Of a stretch of 28,382 nt of DNA, positions 7,381 through 15,060 are shown in pieces. The position numbers were made by a program, and so were the translations under genes. Within the stretch, counting starts at the first letter, position 1. Each line of letters begins with the position of its first letter. The stretch is from CAYJAD01 sp964372165. Lineage in GTDB: Bacteria; Desulfobacterota; Desulfovibrionia; Desulfovibrionales; Desulfovibrionaceae. The DNA lies in contig CAYJPT010000009.1 of the NCBI GenBank assembly GCA_964372165.1, positions 1 to 28,382 of the forward strand, given 5' to 3'. The notes under the pieces were generated by a model. The model was not told the origin of the DNA. It searched no databases and was given only the letters and a program-made list of their open reading frames with translations.

Positions 7381-8694
7381 TTATAATTTTTTTCTTAATA
7401 TTTTACTACGAATAAAATTCATAACTCGCACATGAAGAAGACCATTACGCACTGCTATTAAATCTTGCATTTGTTTTGATAAAGCAATATGTTTTTGCTC
7501 TAATGTATTTTTCATTTGCTCTACTTCAAGAACACTACGCCCAAGCGTAGATACGTCACTAACCAATTCGTGATGTGTTTTTTCATGTTCTTGATGCTTA
7601 GACTTAAAATCATCATGCCAAAATTTTATATCATCATATCGAGTAGATAAATTTGAAAAATGCCATTCAATGTGGTCATATCTTTGAGATAATGAATAGT
7701 GCTGATTAGCTAATTTGTTCCTTTCATCATTAAGATATTCAATGCTGTTCTCAACATGTTTCGATTTGCCTATATCCTCTATAATGTATCGAATTGCATT
7801 AGTTAGCTTTTTTACAATTAATTCACTATAAAATGGGCCTAATTTCATATGTTTCCACCAAGTACTTACCCGGTAAACATCAGCATCAAACCATGGTTTT
7901 GACGGACCACAGTAGTGTATTATTTTGGGACTTTCTTTTGCTATGATAAATTGATTGAATTCATCTTGATGCATATGAAAGTGCTTTGCAATATATTCGT
8001 CAGTCCATTCCATCATTACATTTGAAACATTCCAGGCTTGATCTATAAATTTGATATTGCCTTTATAAAAGAAATTCAAAACATCTTGATCAACATAACG
8101 GAAATCATGCTTTGTGGCGAGTTCAAGCAATTGCTCCTGCTCTTTATGAGCACGCATTTTTTCTAAATTTAATAGCAAAACTCCAGACTGAAAGTATTTA
8201 GCAGGATCACTCAATTGCAATGTTTTTTCAAAATATTCCTTAGATTGCTCCGCCTCACCAAACAGCAAAAAATTCTCCATATTTATAGTTGCACCAATGG
8301 AGTACTCACTAATATCAATATTGTACAATTTTGCTACATCATCAAGCACAACCGTATCAACATCTAACCAAATGACTTTGCTATATTCTTTTAGTAATTG
8401 AGGTAAAAAAAGTTTGTAGTACGTTTCAGCTGTGTACCTATCACCTAAATGAAAATTATATTCACAAGCGATATCTGCTAGATTAATAAATCGTAAAGAT
8501 AAATTTTTTTCAGATTTTGCAAGTAAATTCAACTTATCTTTATTTTGTTCGCAAATTGAAGTTTCCAGTATTATAAATTCATAATCATTTTCTTCATTTG
8601 CATTCTTCATGATTGAAAAAATCAAAACAGAAAGATATGGTGCATAATTATTATCAGATGCACATACTATCGGTATTTTGCCTATGTGTGACAT
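7381..8694 (-). CDS. Family 8 glycosyltransferase with C-terminal coiled coil (downstream paralogue)
   Basis: This 437-residue protein has a GT8 (LgtC/WaaJ-like) catalytic domain over residues 1 to about 290. The nucleotide- and Mn2+-binding DVD is at 111-113 (WLDVDTVVLDD), the acceptor-side FQSGVLLLNL at about 168-177, VDQDVLNFF at about 201-209, and the conserved HYCGPSKPW at 260-268. From about 300 to 410 it changes to a charged heptad-like region rich in H, D and L, predicted coiled coil. It ends in a basic segment (VMNFIRSKILRKKL) that could bind the membrane face. Role inferred: adding a hexose to lipopolysaccharide or another surface glycan. It is a close paralogue of the gene at 8796-10145 and lies 101 bp downstream of it, with a GAGG site before its ATG. 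Base composition is more A+T-rich than the housekeeping genes nearby. Confidence 0.88.
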   Translation of the reverse strand: MSHIGKIPIVCASDNNYAPYLSVLIFSIMKNANEENDYEFIILETSICEQNKDKLNLLAKSEKNLSLRFINLADIACEYNFHLGDRYTAETYYKLFLPQLLKEYSKVIWLDVDTVVLDDVAKLYNIDISEYSIGATINMENFLLFGEAEQSKEYFEKTLQLSDPAKYFQSGVLLLNLEKMRAHKEQEQLLELATKHDFRYVDQDVLNFFYKGNIKFIDQAWNVSNVMMEWTDEYIAKHFHMHQDEFNQFIIAKESPKIIHYCGPSKPWFDADVYRVSTWWKHMKLGPFYSELIVKKLTNAIRYIIEDIGKSKHVENSIEYLNDERNKLANQHYSLSQRYDHIEWHFSNLSTRYDDIKFWHDDFKSKHQEHEKTHHELVSDVSTLGRSVLEVEQMKNTLEQKHIALSKQMQDLIAVRNGLLHVRVMNFIRSKILRKKL

Positions 8695-8795
8695 TCCATA
8701 AACCTCAAACTAAAATAATTGATAAATTTATCGTCCGTTAAAAACCCATTGAACTTAAAACTCAAAATTAAAGTATAATTATTTACTTTTTTCTC

Positions 8796-10145
8796 TTACT
8801 TCCTTAATGACTTGATGAAATTTTTCATCTTTCCTTCAGGAAGTTTAGACAAAATTTTACGAATAACTTTTTGCGATATAGATAATATTTTCTCATGATA
8901 TTTGCAGGAAAATTCATCAAATTGCACCGTTAATGCATTATATTTTGCCAGTAAATCATGATACTGGTCTAAAAGCTCGTTATGTTTGTTAGCCAGTGAC
9001 ATATGCTCCGCAACCATATGTCCATGTTGACTTCGCAATTCATAGTGGTCATCACTTAAGCTACCATGATACTTGGACAAATCCTCCACTCTGTTCGCCA
9101 TATTATCGCGGTGCCAAGACAAATCATCTAATTTTAAGGACAAAGCATAATGTTTATTAGCCAAATCATTACGCTCATCATCTAAATATTGCACCGTCTC
9201 AGACAACCCTTTAAACTTATCCATCATTTTAGTTAGATATTCTAAGCGTTTTTCAGGATTAAGCTCCATAATCACTTGATAAAAAGGACCAGGTTTAACG
9301 TATTCCCACCAAATGCTAGCAAGTGTCATTTCTGGGGAATGCCAAGGTTTAATTGGGCCATCATAATGTATTATTTTGGGATTTTCTTTTGCTCTTAGGA
9401 ATTCCTCTAATAACTCTGTATTATCGCCAAACTCTTTATCAAGGTAGTGATCCGTAAAATCAACCATAAAAAATTCGACATCCCATGCTTGATCTATATA
9501 TTTGAACTTTTCATTATAAAAACAGTTCAACGCATCTTGATCTACAAGCTCAAAATCATTGCTTATAGAAAGATTTATTAATTGTTCCTGCTCATTATTA
9601 ATGCGCATTCTTTCTAAGTTTAAAATAAGTACTCCCGCTTGGATGTACTTACATGGGTCACTCATTTTTAAAGTATTTTCAAAGTAATCTTTCTGCACTC
9701 CTGGCTCACGGTAAGCACGTATAGTCCCTAGGTTTACAGTAGCTCCTATTGAATAATCCTCAAGATCTATGTTATACAAATTTGCAACATCTTCTAACAC
9801 GATCATGTCAACATCTAAATATATAATTTTATTATATTCACTTAACAATTCTGGTATATATAGTCTGTAATAAGTTTCTACGGTAAACCATTTACACAGG
9901 CTAAATTCGCTTTCATCAATTAAGTATTTAAGATTAATGAACCGTATAGAAAAGTTGTGCTTATCTTGCACAAGCAATTCAAAACGCTCTTTATTTTCAT
10001 CTGAGATAGAAGCTTCCAAAACAATAAATTCGTAATTATTGTTTTCGCTTGAATTATCCATTATAGAAGTCATAATAACAGCAAGATAAGGTGCATAGTT
10101 ATTATCAGACGAGAATACAATAGGTATAAGATTATTTTGTACCAT
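8796..10145 (-). CDS. Family 8 glycosyltransferase with C-terminal coiled coil (upstream paralogue)
   Basis: This is a 449-residue GT8 enzyme aligned almost without gaps to the next gene through residue 270: DVD at 111-113 (YLDVDMIVLED), IQAGVLILNL at about 168-177, VDQDALN at about 201-207 and HYDGPIKPW at 260-268. After about residue 300 comes a long run of roughly seven-residue units of the type LANKHxxLxxxxxDL, which predicts a longer coiled coil than in its paralogue, then a basic tail (KVIRKILSKLPEGKMKNFIK). The tandem arrangement indicates a local duplication; acceptors are probably related but distinct sugars. The ATG is preceded by TAGGAGA about 12 bases upstream, a long spacing. It is divergent from the folate gene at 10319. 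Confidence 0.88.
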   Translation of the reverse strand: MVQNNLIPIVFSSDNNYAPYLAVIMTSIMDNSSENNNYEFIVLEASISDENKERFELLVQDKHNFSIRFINLKYLIDESEFSLCKWFTVETYYRLYIPELLSEYNKIIYLDVDMIVLEDVANLYNIDLEDYSIGATVNLGTIRAYREPGVQKDYFENTLKMSDPCKYIQAGVLILNLERMRINNEQEQLINLSISNDFELVDQDALNCFYNEKFKYIDQAWDVEFFMVDFTDHYLDKEFGDNTELLEEFLRAKENPKIIHYDGPIKPWHSPEMTLASIWWEYVKPGPFYQVIMELNPEKRLEYLTKMMDKFKGLSETVQYLDDERNDLANKHYALSLKLDDLSWHRDNMANRVEDLSKYHGSLSDDHYELRSQHGHMVAEHMSLANKHNELLDQYHDLLAKYNALTVQFDEFSCKYHEKILSISQKVIRKILSKLPEGKMKNFIKSLRK

Positions 10146-10174
10146 AACTCAAAAATCTCCTAAGTTTGAATGCG

Positions 10175-10190
10175 ATAGTACACGTACTAT
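10175..10190. promoter_or_regulatory. Short perfect palindrome in a divergent promoter region
   Basis: The sequence ATAGTAC-AC-GTACTAT is a 7+2+7 inverted repeat. It sits 30 bp upstream of the glycosyltransferase start at 10145 and within the 173-bp gap shared with the divergent fthC gene. The size and symmetry fit a dimeric repressor operator, but no regulator is identified and chance is possible in such A+T-rich DNA. Confidence 0.3.
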
Positions 10191-10248
10191 ATGTTTAATG
10201 ATTTGTAAATATTTTTCTAATATGTTTATAGCAATTTAAAATTTTTTG

Positions 10249-10257
10249 TGTTATAAT
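10249..10257 (+). promoter_or_regulatory. Extended -10 promoter for fthC-pgeF
   Basis: TGTTATAAT is a perfect TATAAT with an upstream TG, the extended -10 form that does not need a strong -35. No good -35 is present at 16-18 bases. Transcription would start near 10264, giving a leader of about 55 bases before the fthC ATG. Confidence 0.5.
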
Positions 10258-10318
10258 TACTGCTAATCTTACGATTTTAAAATTCTCTCATCATTTATAT
10301 ATGAGGTAAGTATCTGCT

Positions 10319-10894
10319 ATGCATGATTATAACAAGCAAGCTCTACGCAAAAAAATGCGTAGCAAGCGCACAGGGCAATGCCCTGTAGCTATTAAAACAA
10401 AAAGTTTGCATGCGCAAGAGTTAATAACAAAGCAAGAATTTTGGCTACAAGCATCTAGTATTGCATTGTATATTTCAACAGCTGGTGAAGTACTTACCGA
10501 CCTTTTGCTTGATGCAGCATTTACAAGCAACAAAACTGTACTTTTGCCACGTTGTCATCCTCAAAAGTTTGGATTAATGCACTTTGTTGTTTGTAGTGAC
10601 TTATCTAACTTAAAATTAGGCAAGTTTAATATATTAGAACCTCAATCCACAAAAATATGGGAAAATAGCATTGATCTAATAATCGCACCTGCACTGGCCT
10701 TTGATCATTTTGGACAACGCTTGGGTTATGGAGGTGGATATTACGATAGATTTATAAGCCAAGCTGAATATGGTTTATACTTAGGTTTAGCTTTTGATTG
10801 GCAAATAGTTGATGCCTTCCCACAAAATATGCAAAACGATTGGGATAAACCCGTGGACATTATTGTTCATAACGGTGGTATTATATGGACATAA
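10319..10894 (+). CDS. fthC: 5-formyltetrahydrofolate cyclo-ligase
   Basis: The enzyme uses ATP to convert 5-formyltetrahydrofolate to 5,10-methenyltetrahydrofolate, returning the stored folate to one-carbon metabolism in the cytoplasm. The 191-residue protein has the family length (also called MTHFS or YgfA). A basic N-terminal segment (NKQALRKKMRSKR) is followed by the diagnostic loop FGQRLGYGGGYYDRF at about residues 131-145. The start ATG is preceded by a GAGGTAAG-type site. It overlaps the next gene by 10 bases, so the two are translationally coupled. The predicted extended -10 promoter lies about 60 bases upstream. Confidence 0.95.
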   Translation: MHDYNKQALRKKMRSKRTGQCPVAIKTKSLHAQELITKQEFWLQASSIALYISTAGEVLTDLLLDAAFTSNKTVLLPRCHPQKFGLMHFVVCSDLSNLKLGKFNILEPQSTKIWENSIDLIIAPALAFDHFGQRLGYGGGYYDRFISQAEYGLYLGLAFDWQIVDAFPQNMQNDWDKPVDIIVHNGGIIWT

Positions 10895-11628
10895 GCTATA
10901 TTCCTTTTAATTTTCCTAGTGTTTCAAACATACAGTGTCTTTTTCAAACCCGTATTGGTGGGTATTCTCAAAATGCCTATGGTGGAGGCAATATTTCCTT
11001 TAGCACTGAAGATGTGCATGAGCATGTACTACAAAATAGAGTGAGCTTGCACCGCATAATTGGATACGATTTTTGCGAGTTACTTCAAGTTCATGGTTGT
11101 GAACTTATTTTTAACCCAAGTCTCACACCTCTTGATAAGCAGCCTACCATTAAAGCCGATGGGCAAGCCACGGATAAACCTGGCCTTGCATTGTTAATTA
11201 AAACAGCTGACTGTCAACCCATACTTTTGTGCCACAAGAAAGGCAGGCATATTATGGCTTTACATGTTGGTTGGAGAGGTAATAAAAATGAATTTATCCT
11301 CTCTGCCATTGACCAATTTTGCGCTCAATATGCTCTACTACCACAAGACCTTTTAGCAGTGCGCGGACCAAGCCTTGGTCCACAACAAGCGGAGTTTATA
11401 AATTTTTCAACAGAATGGAATGACGATTTTAAGCCTTGGTATTTTGAATTTGATAAAACAATGGATTTATGGAGCCTTAGTCGTAATCAATTACAGAAGG
11501 CCGGACTTATGCCGCAGTGTATTTTTGGCCTTGATATGTGTACTGCAACTATGAATGACCTTTTTTTCTCGTATCGCAAAGAAAAACTTTCCGGCCGTCA
11601 AGCAAGCGCAATATGGATAGAAAAGTAA
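10885..11628 (+). CDS. pgeF: Laccase-domain purine nucleoside phosphorylase (PgeF/YfiH family)
   Basis: Members of this cytoplasmic family (PF02578) act on purine nucleosides; the E. coli member also corrects peptidoglycan precursors carrying L-Ser. The 247-residue protein shows the zinc-binding triad His70 (QVHG), Cys110 (KTADCQP) and His127 (ALHVGWRG). The C-terminal stretch FSYRKEKLSGRQASAIWI is typical. Its ATG lies 10 bases inside the end of fthC. The exact substrate here is not shown by the sequence. It converges on the PTS EIIC gene with a 61-bp gap that contains a 12-bp palindrome. Confidence 0.92.
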   Translation: MDISYIPFNFPSVSNIQCLFQTRIGGYSQNAYGGGNISFSTEDVHEHVLQNRVSLHRIIGYDFCELLQVHGCELIFNPSLTPLDKQPTIKADGQATDKPGLALLIKTADCQPILLCHKKGRHIMALHVGWRGNKNEFILSAIDQFCAQYALLPQDLLAVRGPSLGPQQAEFINFSTEWNDDFKPWYFEFDKTMDLWSLSRNQLQKAGLMPQCIFGLDMCTATMNDLFFSYRKEKLSGRQASAIWIEK

Positions 11629-11659
11629 CATTAAGCTTTATTAAATTAGTTGATGCTAA

Positions 11660-11671
11660 AAAACATGTTTT
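11660..11671. terminator. Weak bidirectional terminator candidate
   Basis: AAAACATGTTTT is a 12-base palindrome in the 61-bp gap between the convergent pgeF and PTS EIIC genes. It is followed by TAAATTTTT on the plus strand and by a short T-run on the minus strand. The stem has almost no GC pairs, so termination would be weak. Confidence 0.3.
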
Positions 11672-11689
11672 AAATTTTTCCTGTGTCAA

Positions 11690-12337
11690 TTAAGCCCTTT
11701 CATACAAAAAAATGCATATTACAGCTAAGAGTATAATGGCGTAGGCTTGCTTTGTTCGTAATGCTAACACAGCTCCTACTAAGCTTATCATAAAAAGCAA
11801 TGACCAACTAACTTTTGACATCATAGGAATAAGGCCATGCTCAGTCAAAAATGAAAAAAGAATATACATTACAAAAAACAATGTGCCATAAAGTACTGTA
11901 TAAAGTAATATGAATTTTCTTAATGATTTAAAAATAATTTTTTGAGGATTTAAGCCTTTAAGTGGTTGTTCAGCCCATGCTTCGACATCCGCTATATATG
12001 CATTAGCTTGCTTACGTTGGAATAGCTCCACCCCCTTAACCAAATACGCTAGAGGTAAACATATGAGCAAGGGCACAACAAATTGAGCTGGAGTTTGCCA
12101 AGAAAAAATTAAATTCAATGGATATAGTATTGTAAAAGAAAGAGTTGCTGACGGAGGGATAACAGCTCCTAAACGTAAAGCATCAAGCCAAAAAAGCTCA
12201 AATATCAGCCCAAGAAGTAGTGCAAATTCAATTTCATTTGTCACTAATCCAAAAAGTAAAGCCGCAAATAGAGGGCGTTCAAAAAAGCCAACACTTATAC
12301 TAGACCGACCAAGGCTTGAGAGGACAAAAAAAAACAT
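11690..12337 (-). CDS. PTS mannose/sorbose-family EIIC membrane protein, short
   Basis: This is a 215-residue hydrophobic protein resembling the EIIC permease subunit of mannose-family PTS transporters. FFERPLFAALLFGLVTNEIEFALLLG and the later LDALRLGAVIPPSATLS follow the family pattern in which an acidic and proline-rich loop lies between membrane helices. Family members are usually about 250-265 residues with an EIID partner; this one is shorter at the N-terminus and no EIID follows. The ATG at 12337 has no strong ribosome site and is followed at once by nine T's. Upstream in-frame codons look plausible as coding, but no upstream start was found. Transport function is therefore doubtful; a residual or regulatory role beside RpoN and RapZ is possible. 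Confidence 0.75.
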   Translation of the reverse strand: MFFFVLSSLGRSSISVGFFERPLFAALLFGLVTNEIEFALLLGLIFELFWLDALRLGAVIPPSATLSFTILYPLNLIFSWQTPAQFVVPLLICLPLAYLVKGVELFQRKQANAYIADVEAWAEQPLKGLNPQKIIFKSLRKFILLYTVLYGTLFFVMYILFSFLTEHGLIPMMSKVSWSLLFMISLVGAVLALRTKQAYAIILLAVICIFLYERA

Positions 12338-12361
12338 CCCAAGCTTGCCAAAAGTATTACA

Positions 12362-12817
12362 TCATAGTTCATGCAGCCCCCTTGGTTTTTCCGAAGGTAC
12401 AGCACGAAAATCAAGTGAAAATTCACTGTTCAAGACTTTCAACAATTCAAGCTCATTATCTGTAACTGCAATATGTGACAATAGCTGTTTTTTATTTGGT
12501 CCAAAATGTAAATTTCCCACATTGACTTGAGGCTTTGGAATATCAAGACTCAATGCACACGCTGCGTCATTACAGTTCTCTAACACAACCAGAACTTTGT
12601 TTGTGCCAATTTTTTTTAATATAGTTGGCAATTTACAAATAGTAATAAAGTGCACATGCACATGTTTAGGTATGGCTAAGGCAAGTATTTGCTGACGTAA
12701 AGAATCATTTGCTAATTCATCATTTGCAACAATTAAGTGCTTGGCACGCAAATATGGTAGCCATGCCTCGATAATCTGCCCATGAATTAGTCTATTATCT
12801 ATACGAAATAACAGCAT
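12362..12817 (-). CDS. PTS mannose/sorbose-family EIIB
   Basis: This 151-residue cytoplasmic protein is a mannose-family EIIB, which takes a phosphate from EIIA and passes it to sugar or another acceptor. The phospho-acceptor is predicted to be His12 in RIDNRLIHGQ, the conserved N-terminal motif, followed by the typical ELANDSLRQQILALA stretch (about 34-48). It begins 14 bp after the EIIA stop, with a GGAATCGAG site, and ends 24 bp before EIIC. In this rpoN-linked position, without EIID, the protein may belong to a phosphorelay that senses PTS state rather than to a complete transporter. Confidence 0.88.
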   Translation of the reverse strand: MLLFRIDNRLIHGQIIEAWLPYLRAKHLIVANDELANDSLRQQILALAIPKHVHVHFITICKLPTILKKIGTNKVLVVLENCNDAACALSLDIPKPQVNVGNLHFGPNKKQLLSHIAVTDNELELLKVLNSEFSLDFRAVPSEKPRGLHEL

Positions 12818-12831
12818 ATTAATCTCGATTC

Positions 12832-13251
12832 CTACTTACTTAATACAGCGCCAGCAACGACGATACCATTTTTACCTGCATCTTCTGCTATACGAGCTAA
12901 CTCTGAAAGCTCTAAATCACGGCAAGTAAATACCTTAAGTAACATAGGAAGATTTACACCGGTTACTACTTCCACTTTATGTTTTTCAAGCACGGCAAGG
13001 CTTAAATTTGTGGGAGTACCACCAAACATATCTGTTAAAATAATAACACCACTACCCCCATTCAAGCGATCAATAGCATCTTCTAAGCGTTGTACCGTTT
13101 CATCAACTGCATAAGCCACATCAATACTTATGGAAGCACAACCTGAAAGTGGTCCGACAATAAACTCCGCTGTTCGCAACAAAGCATCCGCATAATCGCC
13201 ATGAGATGCTATTATAACACCTACTTGTGTTGAAACATTCTCTTGAATCAT
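12832..13251 (-). CDS. PTS mannose-family EIIA
   Basis: This is a 139-residue single-domain EIIA of the mannose family. The phosphorylated histidine is predicted to be His17 in GVIIASHGDYA. The later LTDMFGGTPTNLSLAVL segment (about 72-88) is the second family signature, and the rest fits the fold. A clear AAGGAG site precedes the ATG, 24 bp after the rapZ stop. It would receive phosphate from HPr, which is not encoded in the window. Position next to rapZ and rpoN is common in Deltaproteobacteria and other bacteria with PTS-linked regulation of nitrogen or cell-wall metabolism. Confidence 0.92.
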   Translation of the reverse strand: MIQENVSTQVGVIIASHGDYADALLRTAEFIVGPLSGCASISIDVAYAVDETVQRLEDAIDRLNGGSGVIILTDMFGGTPTNLSLAVLEKHKVEVVTGVNLPMLLKVFTCRDLELSELARIAEDAGKNGIVVAGAVLSK

Positions 13252-13275
13252 CTTAACACTCCTTAAAAATTTAAA

Positions 13276-14175
13276 TTACCCTAAACTAAGATGCCTGTGC
13301 TCCAAGGCAGTTGCATATCCTGCTTGCTTGATAACCTTACAAATATGCTCAGCCGCCGCCACGGAACGATGCATCCCTCCTGTACAGCCAAGAGCAAGGG
13401 TTATACGATAACGCCCCTCACGGGCAATATGTTCAAGGGACATGAGCACAAAGTCAGTAAATTTTTGTAAAAAATCTTGTTCAGGTTTTTTACCAAAAAC
13501 ATACTCAACTATGGCACTATCTTTTCCCGATAAAGGACGTAAAGAAATGTCAAAATATGGGTTTGGCAAAAATCGTAAATCAAATACAAAGTCAGCTTCC
13601 CTTGGCATACCATATTTAAATCCAAAGGATACGATATTTACTTTCAATATGCGCAATTGTTGCCCGGACTTACCCCAGCGTTCTTGTAAAGCTCTACGTA
13701 AATCATGTATTGAAAACTGACTTGTATCAATAACCATATCAGCCATACGCTTAATTGCAGATAAATCTCTTCGTTCTGACTCTATTGCCGACTCAAGCCC
13801 CAAGCCTTGCCGCTCAAATGGATGTGGACGCCTTGTTGTGGCATAGCGTCGCATAAGCTCTGCATCTTGAGACTCAAGAAAAATAATGCAAGGTTGTACA
13901 TTTTGAGTACATATATGTTGCATAGCTTTAGTAAGGTCATCTGCTAAATTTGTGCTATGCATACGTATACCAAATGCAATTCCATTAAAATGCCGCATAG
14001 AGTCACGTTGCATAAGAACAACCATTTCTTGCGCCAAGGAGATGGGTAAACCATCAACAGTGAAATAGCCCAAGTCTTCAAAGACCTGCAATGCAGTGCT
14101 TTTACCTGCGCCAGAAAGACCTATAATAATAAAAGCTTTCAATGGAACTTGATTGGCTGCCATAGTTTTGCTCAT
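13276..14175 (-). CDS. rapZ: RapZ-family RNA-binding/nucleotide-binding protein
   Basis: RapZ (YvcJ/YhbJ family) binds nucleotides and RNA. In E. coli it controls GlmZ processing and so GlcN6P synthesis, but the role in Deltaproteobacteria is not established. The 299-residue protein has Walker A GLSGAGKST at 19-27. The C-terminal domain ends with GCTGGMHRSVAAAEHI from about residue 263 and HRHL near the end, both diagnostic. Neither the ATG at 14175 nor the next ATG four codons in has a normal Shine-Dalgarno; instead the 3' arm of a 77-bp near-palindrome ends four bases before the start. It is the first gene before the PTS EIIA-EIIB-EIIC set. Confidence 0.95.
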   Translation of the reverse strand: MSKTMAANQVPLKAFIIIGLSGAGKSTALQVFEDLGYFTVDGLPISLAQEMVVLMQRDSMRHFNGIAFGIRMHSTNLADDLTKAMQHICTQNVQPCIIFLESQDAELMRRYATTRRPHPFERQGLGLESAIESERRDLSAIKRMADMVIDTSQFSIHDLRRALQERWGKSGQQLRILKVNIVSFGFKYGMPREADFVFDLRFLPNPYFDISLRPLSGKDSAIVEYVFGKKPEQDFLQKFTDFVLMSLEHIAREGRYRITLALGCTGGMHRSVAAAEHICKVIKQAGYATALEHRHLSLG

Positions 14176-14179
14176 GTAA

Positions 14180-14256
14180 AAAGGAGTGCTTCAAATACAT
14201 TTATAATCAATACCATATGGCATCACTATAAAATTACATATTTAAAGCACTCCTTT
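14180..14256 (-). repeat. 77-bp near-palindrome abutting the rapZ start codon
   Basis: The outer arms are a perfect 12-base inverted repeat, AAAGGAGTGCTT and AAGCACTCCTTT. The interior can also pair over most of its length around a CCATATGG centre, with a few mismatches and bulges. In the rapZ transcript the 5' arm contains AAAGGAG, a perfect ribosome-binding sequence, about 70 bases upstream. The 3' arm, its complement, is followed by a U-run and then AUG. It could act as a terminator or attenuator between hpf and rapZ, as a translation switch, or be a small palindromic repeat element. Confidence 0.6.
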
Positions 14257-14421
14257 GTTTAATATGAAAGACTGCTATATTACAAAACAAACAACACAAA
14301 AAAACTATTTCATGCTGCTAAGCCTTAAAAACATTAAACAAACTTTATTTAACTGTTTTCTCAAATTACTTGAAAATGCAGCATACTGTTGTTTAACAAT
14401 AATGTTTTCAATGCTTATGCA

Positions 14422-14955
14422 CTAAATTATTGGATCAATTAGTCCATATTCACCATTGCGACGGCGATAGACTACATTAATGCGTTGATTTTCAGCACTT
14501 AAAAACACTAAGAACTCACTGCCCACTGTCTCAAGCTGTAAAATAGCTTCATCAAGTGACATAGGTTTTGGCTCAAAACGACGTGTACCAATACTTTCAT
14601 CCTCAAGTTCGCCACTAAAGTTATAAGTAAACACTTCAACTTTTGCATCACGGGCTTGCCTATGATGCTTTTTTTGGCGTGAAACATGCTTTTTTATTTG
14701 TGATTCCAATTTATCTAGCACGAGATCAATGGAGGAGTACATTTCTTCAGTCTGTTCAGTTGCAGTAAGGGAAAGACCTTCTCCATTTACGCGTACATCA
14801 CACTTATGACGAAATTTATCAACACTTAAATGCACTTGCACATCAAGTCCTGATGCCTTTCCAAAAAAACGCCCAAGCTTTTCAAAACGCCGACTTGCGT
14901 ATTTTTTAAGGTGATCTGAAGGCTCAAAGTTCTTAAAAGTGAAAGAAATATTCAT
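14422..14955 (-). CDS. hpf: Long-form ribosome hibernation promoting factor
   Basis: Long HPF binds the 30S subunit and dimerises ribosomes to 100S particles in stationary phase or stress. Of its 177 residues, about 1-105 form the S30AE/HPF domain (MNISFTFKNFEPSDHLKKYA start, basic HVSRQKKHHRQARDAK near 90-105). About 120-177 form the C-terminal dimerisation domain (MSLDEAILQLE, FLVFLSAENQRINVVYRRR, YGLIDP). The ATG has a strong AAGGAG site. It lies downstream of rpoN in the order rpoN-hpf, as in many Proteobacteria; there is no ptsN in the 246-bp gap before rapZ. Confidence 0.95.
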   Translation of the reverse strand: MNISFTFKNFEPSDHLKKYASRRFEKLGRFFGKASGLDVQVHLSVDKFRHKCDVRVNGEGLSLTATEQTEEMYSSIDLVLDKLESQIKKHVSRQKKHHRQARDAKVEVFTYNFSGELEDESIGTRRFEPKPMSLDEAILQLETVGSEFLVFLSAENQRINVVYRRRNGEYGLIDPII

Positions 14956-15008
14956 CTAGTTCTCCTTAGCTCAAAGCCCACACAAAATTGTGCGTCATAC
15001 TGCCAATA

Positions 15009-15032
15009 TTAAAATGTGCTAAGCACTTTTAA
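15009..15032 (-). terminator. Possible weak terminator between rpoN and hpf
   Basis: On the minus strand, TTAAAA-GTGCT-T-AGCAC-A-TTTTAA forms a hairpin of a 5-bp core plus an A/T stem, with a one-base bulge and a short U-rich tail. It lies 28 bp after the rpoN stop and upstream of hpf. It could reduce readthrough or be a processing site; the tail is short. Confidence 0.35.
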
Positions 15033-15060
15033 CCAATCATTTACCATAAAATCAGCAAAA

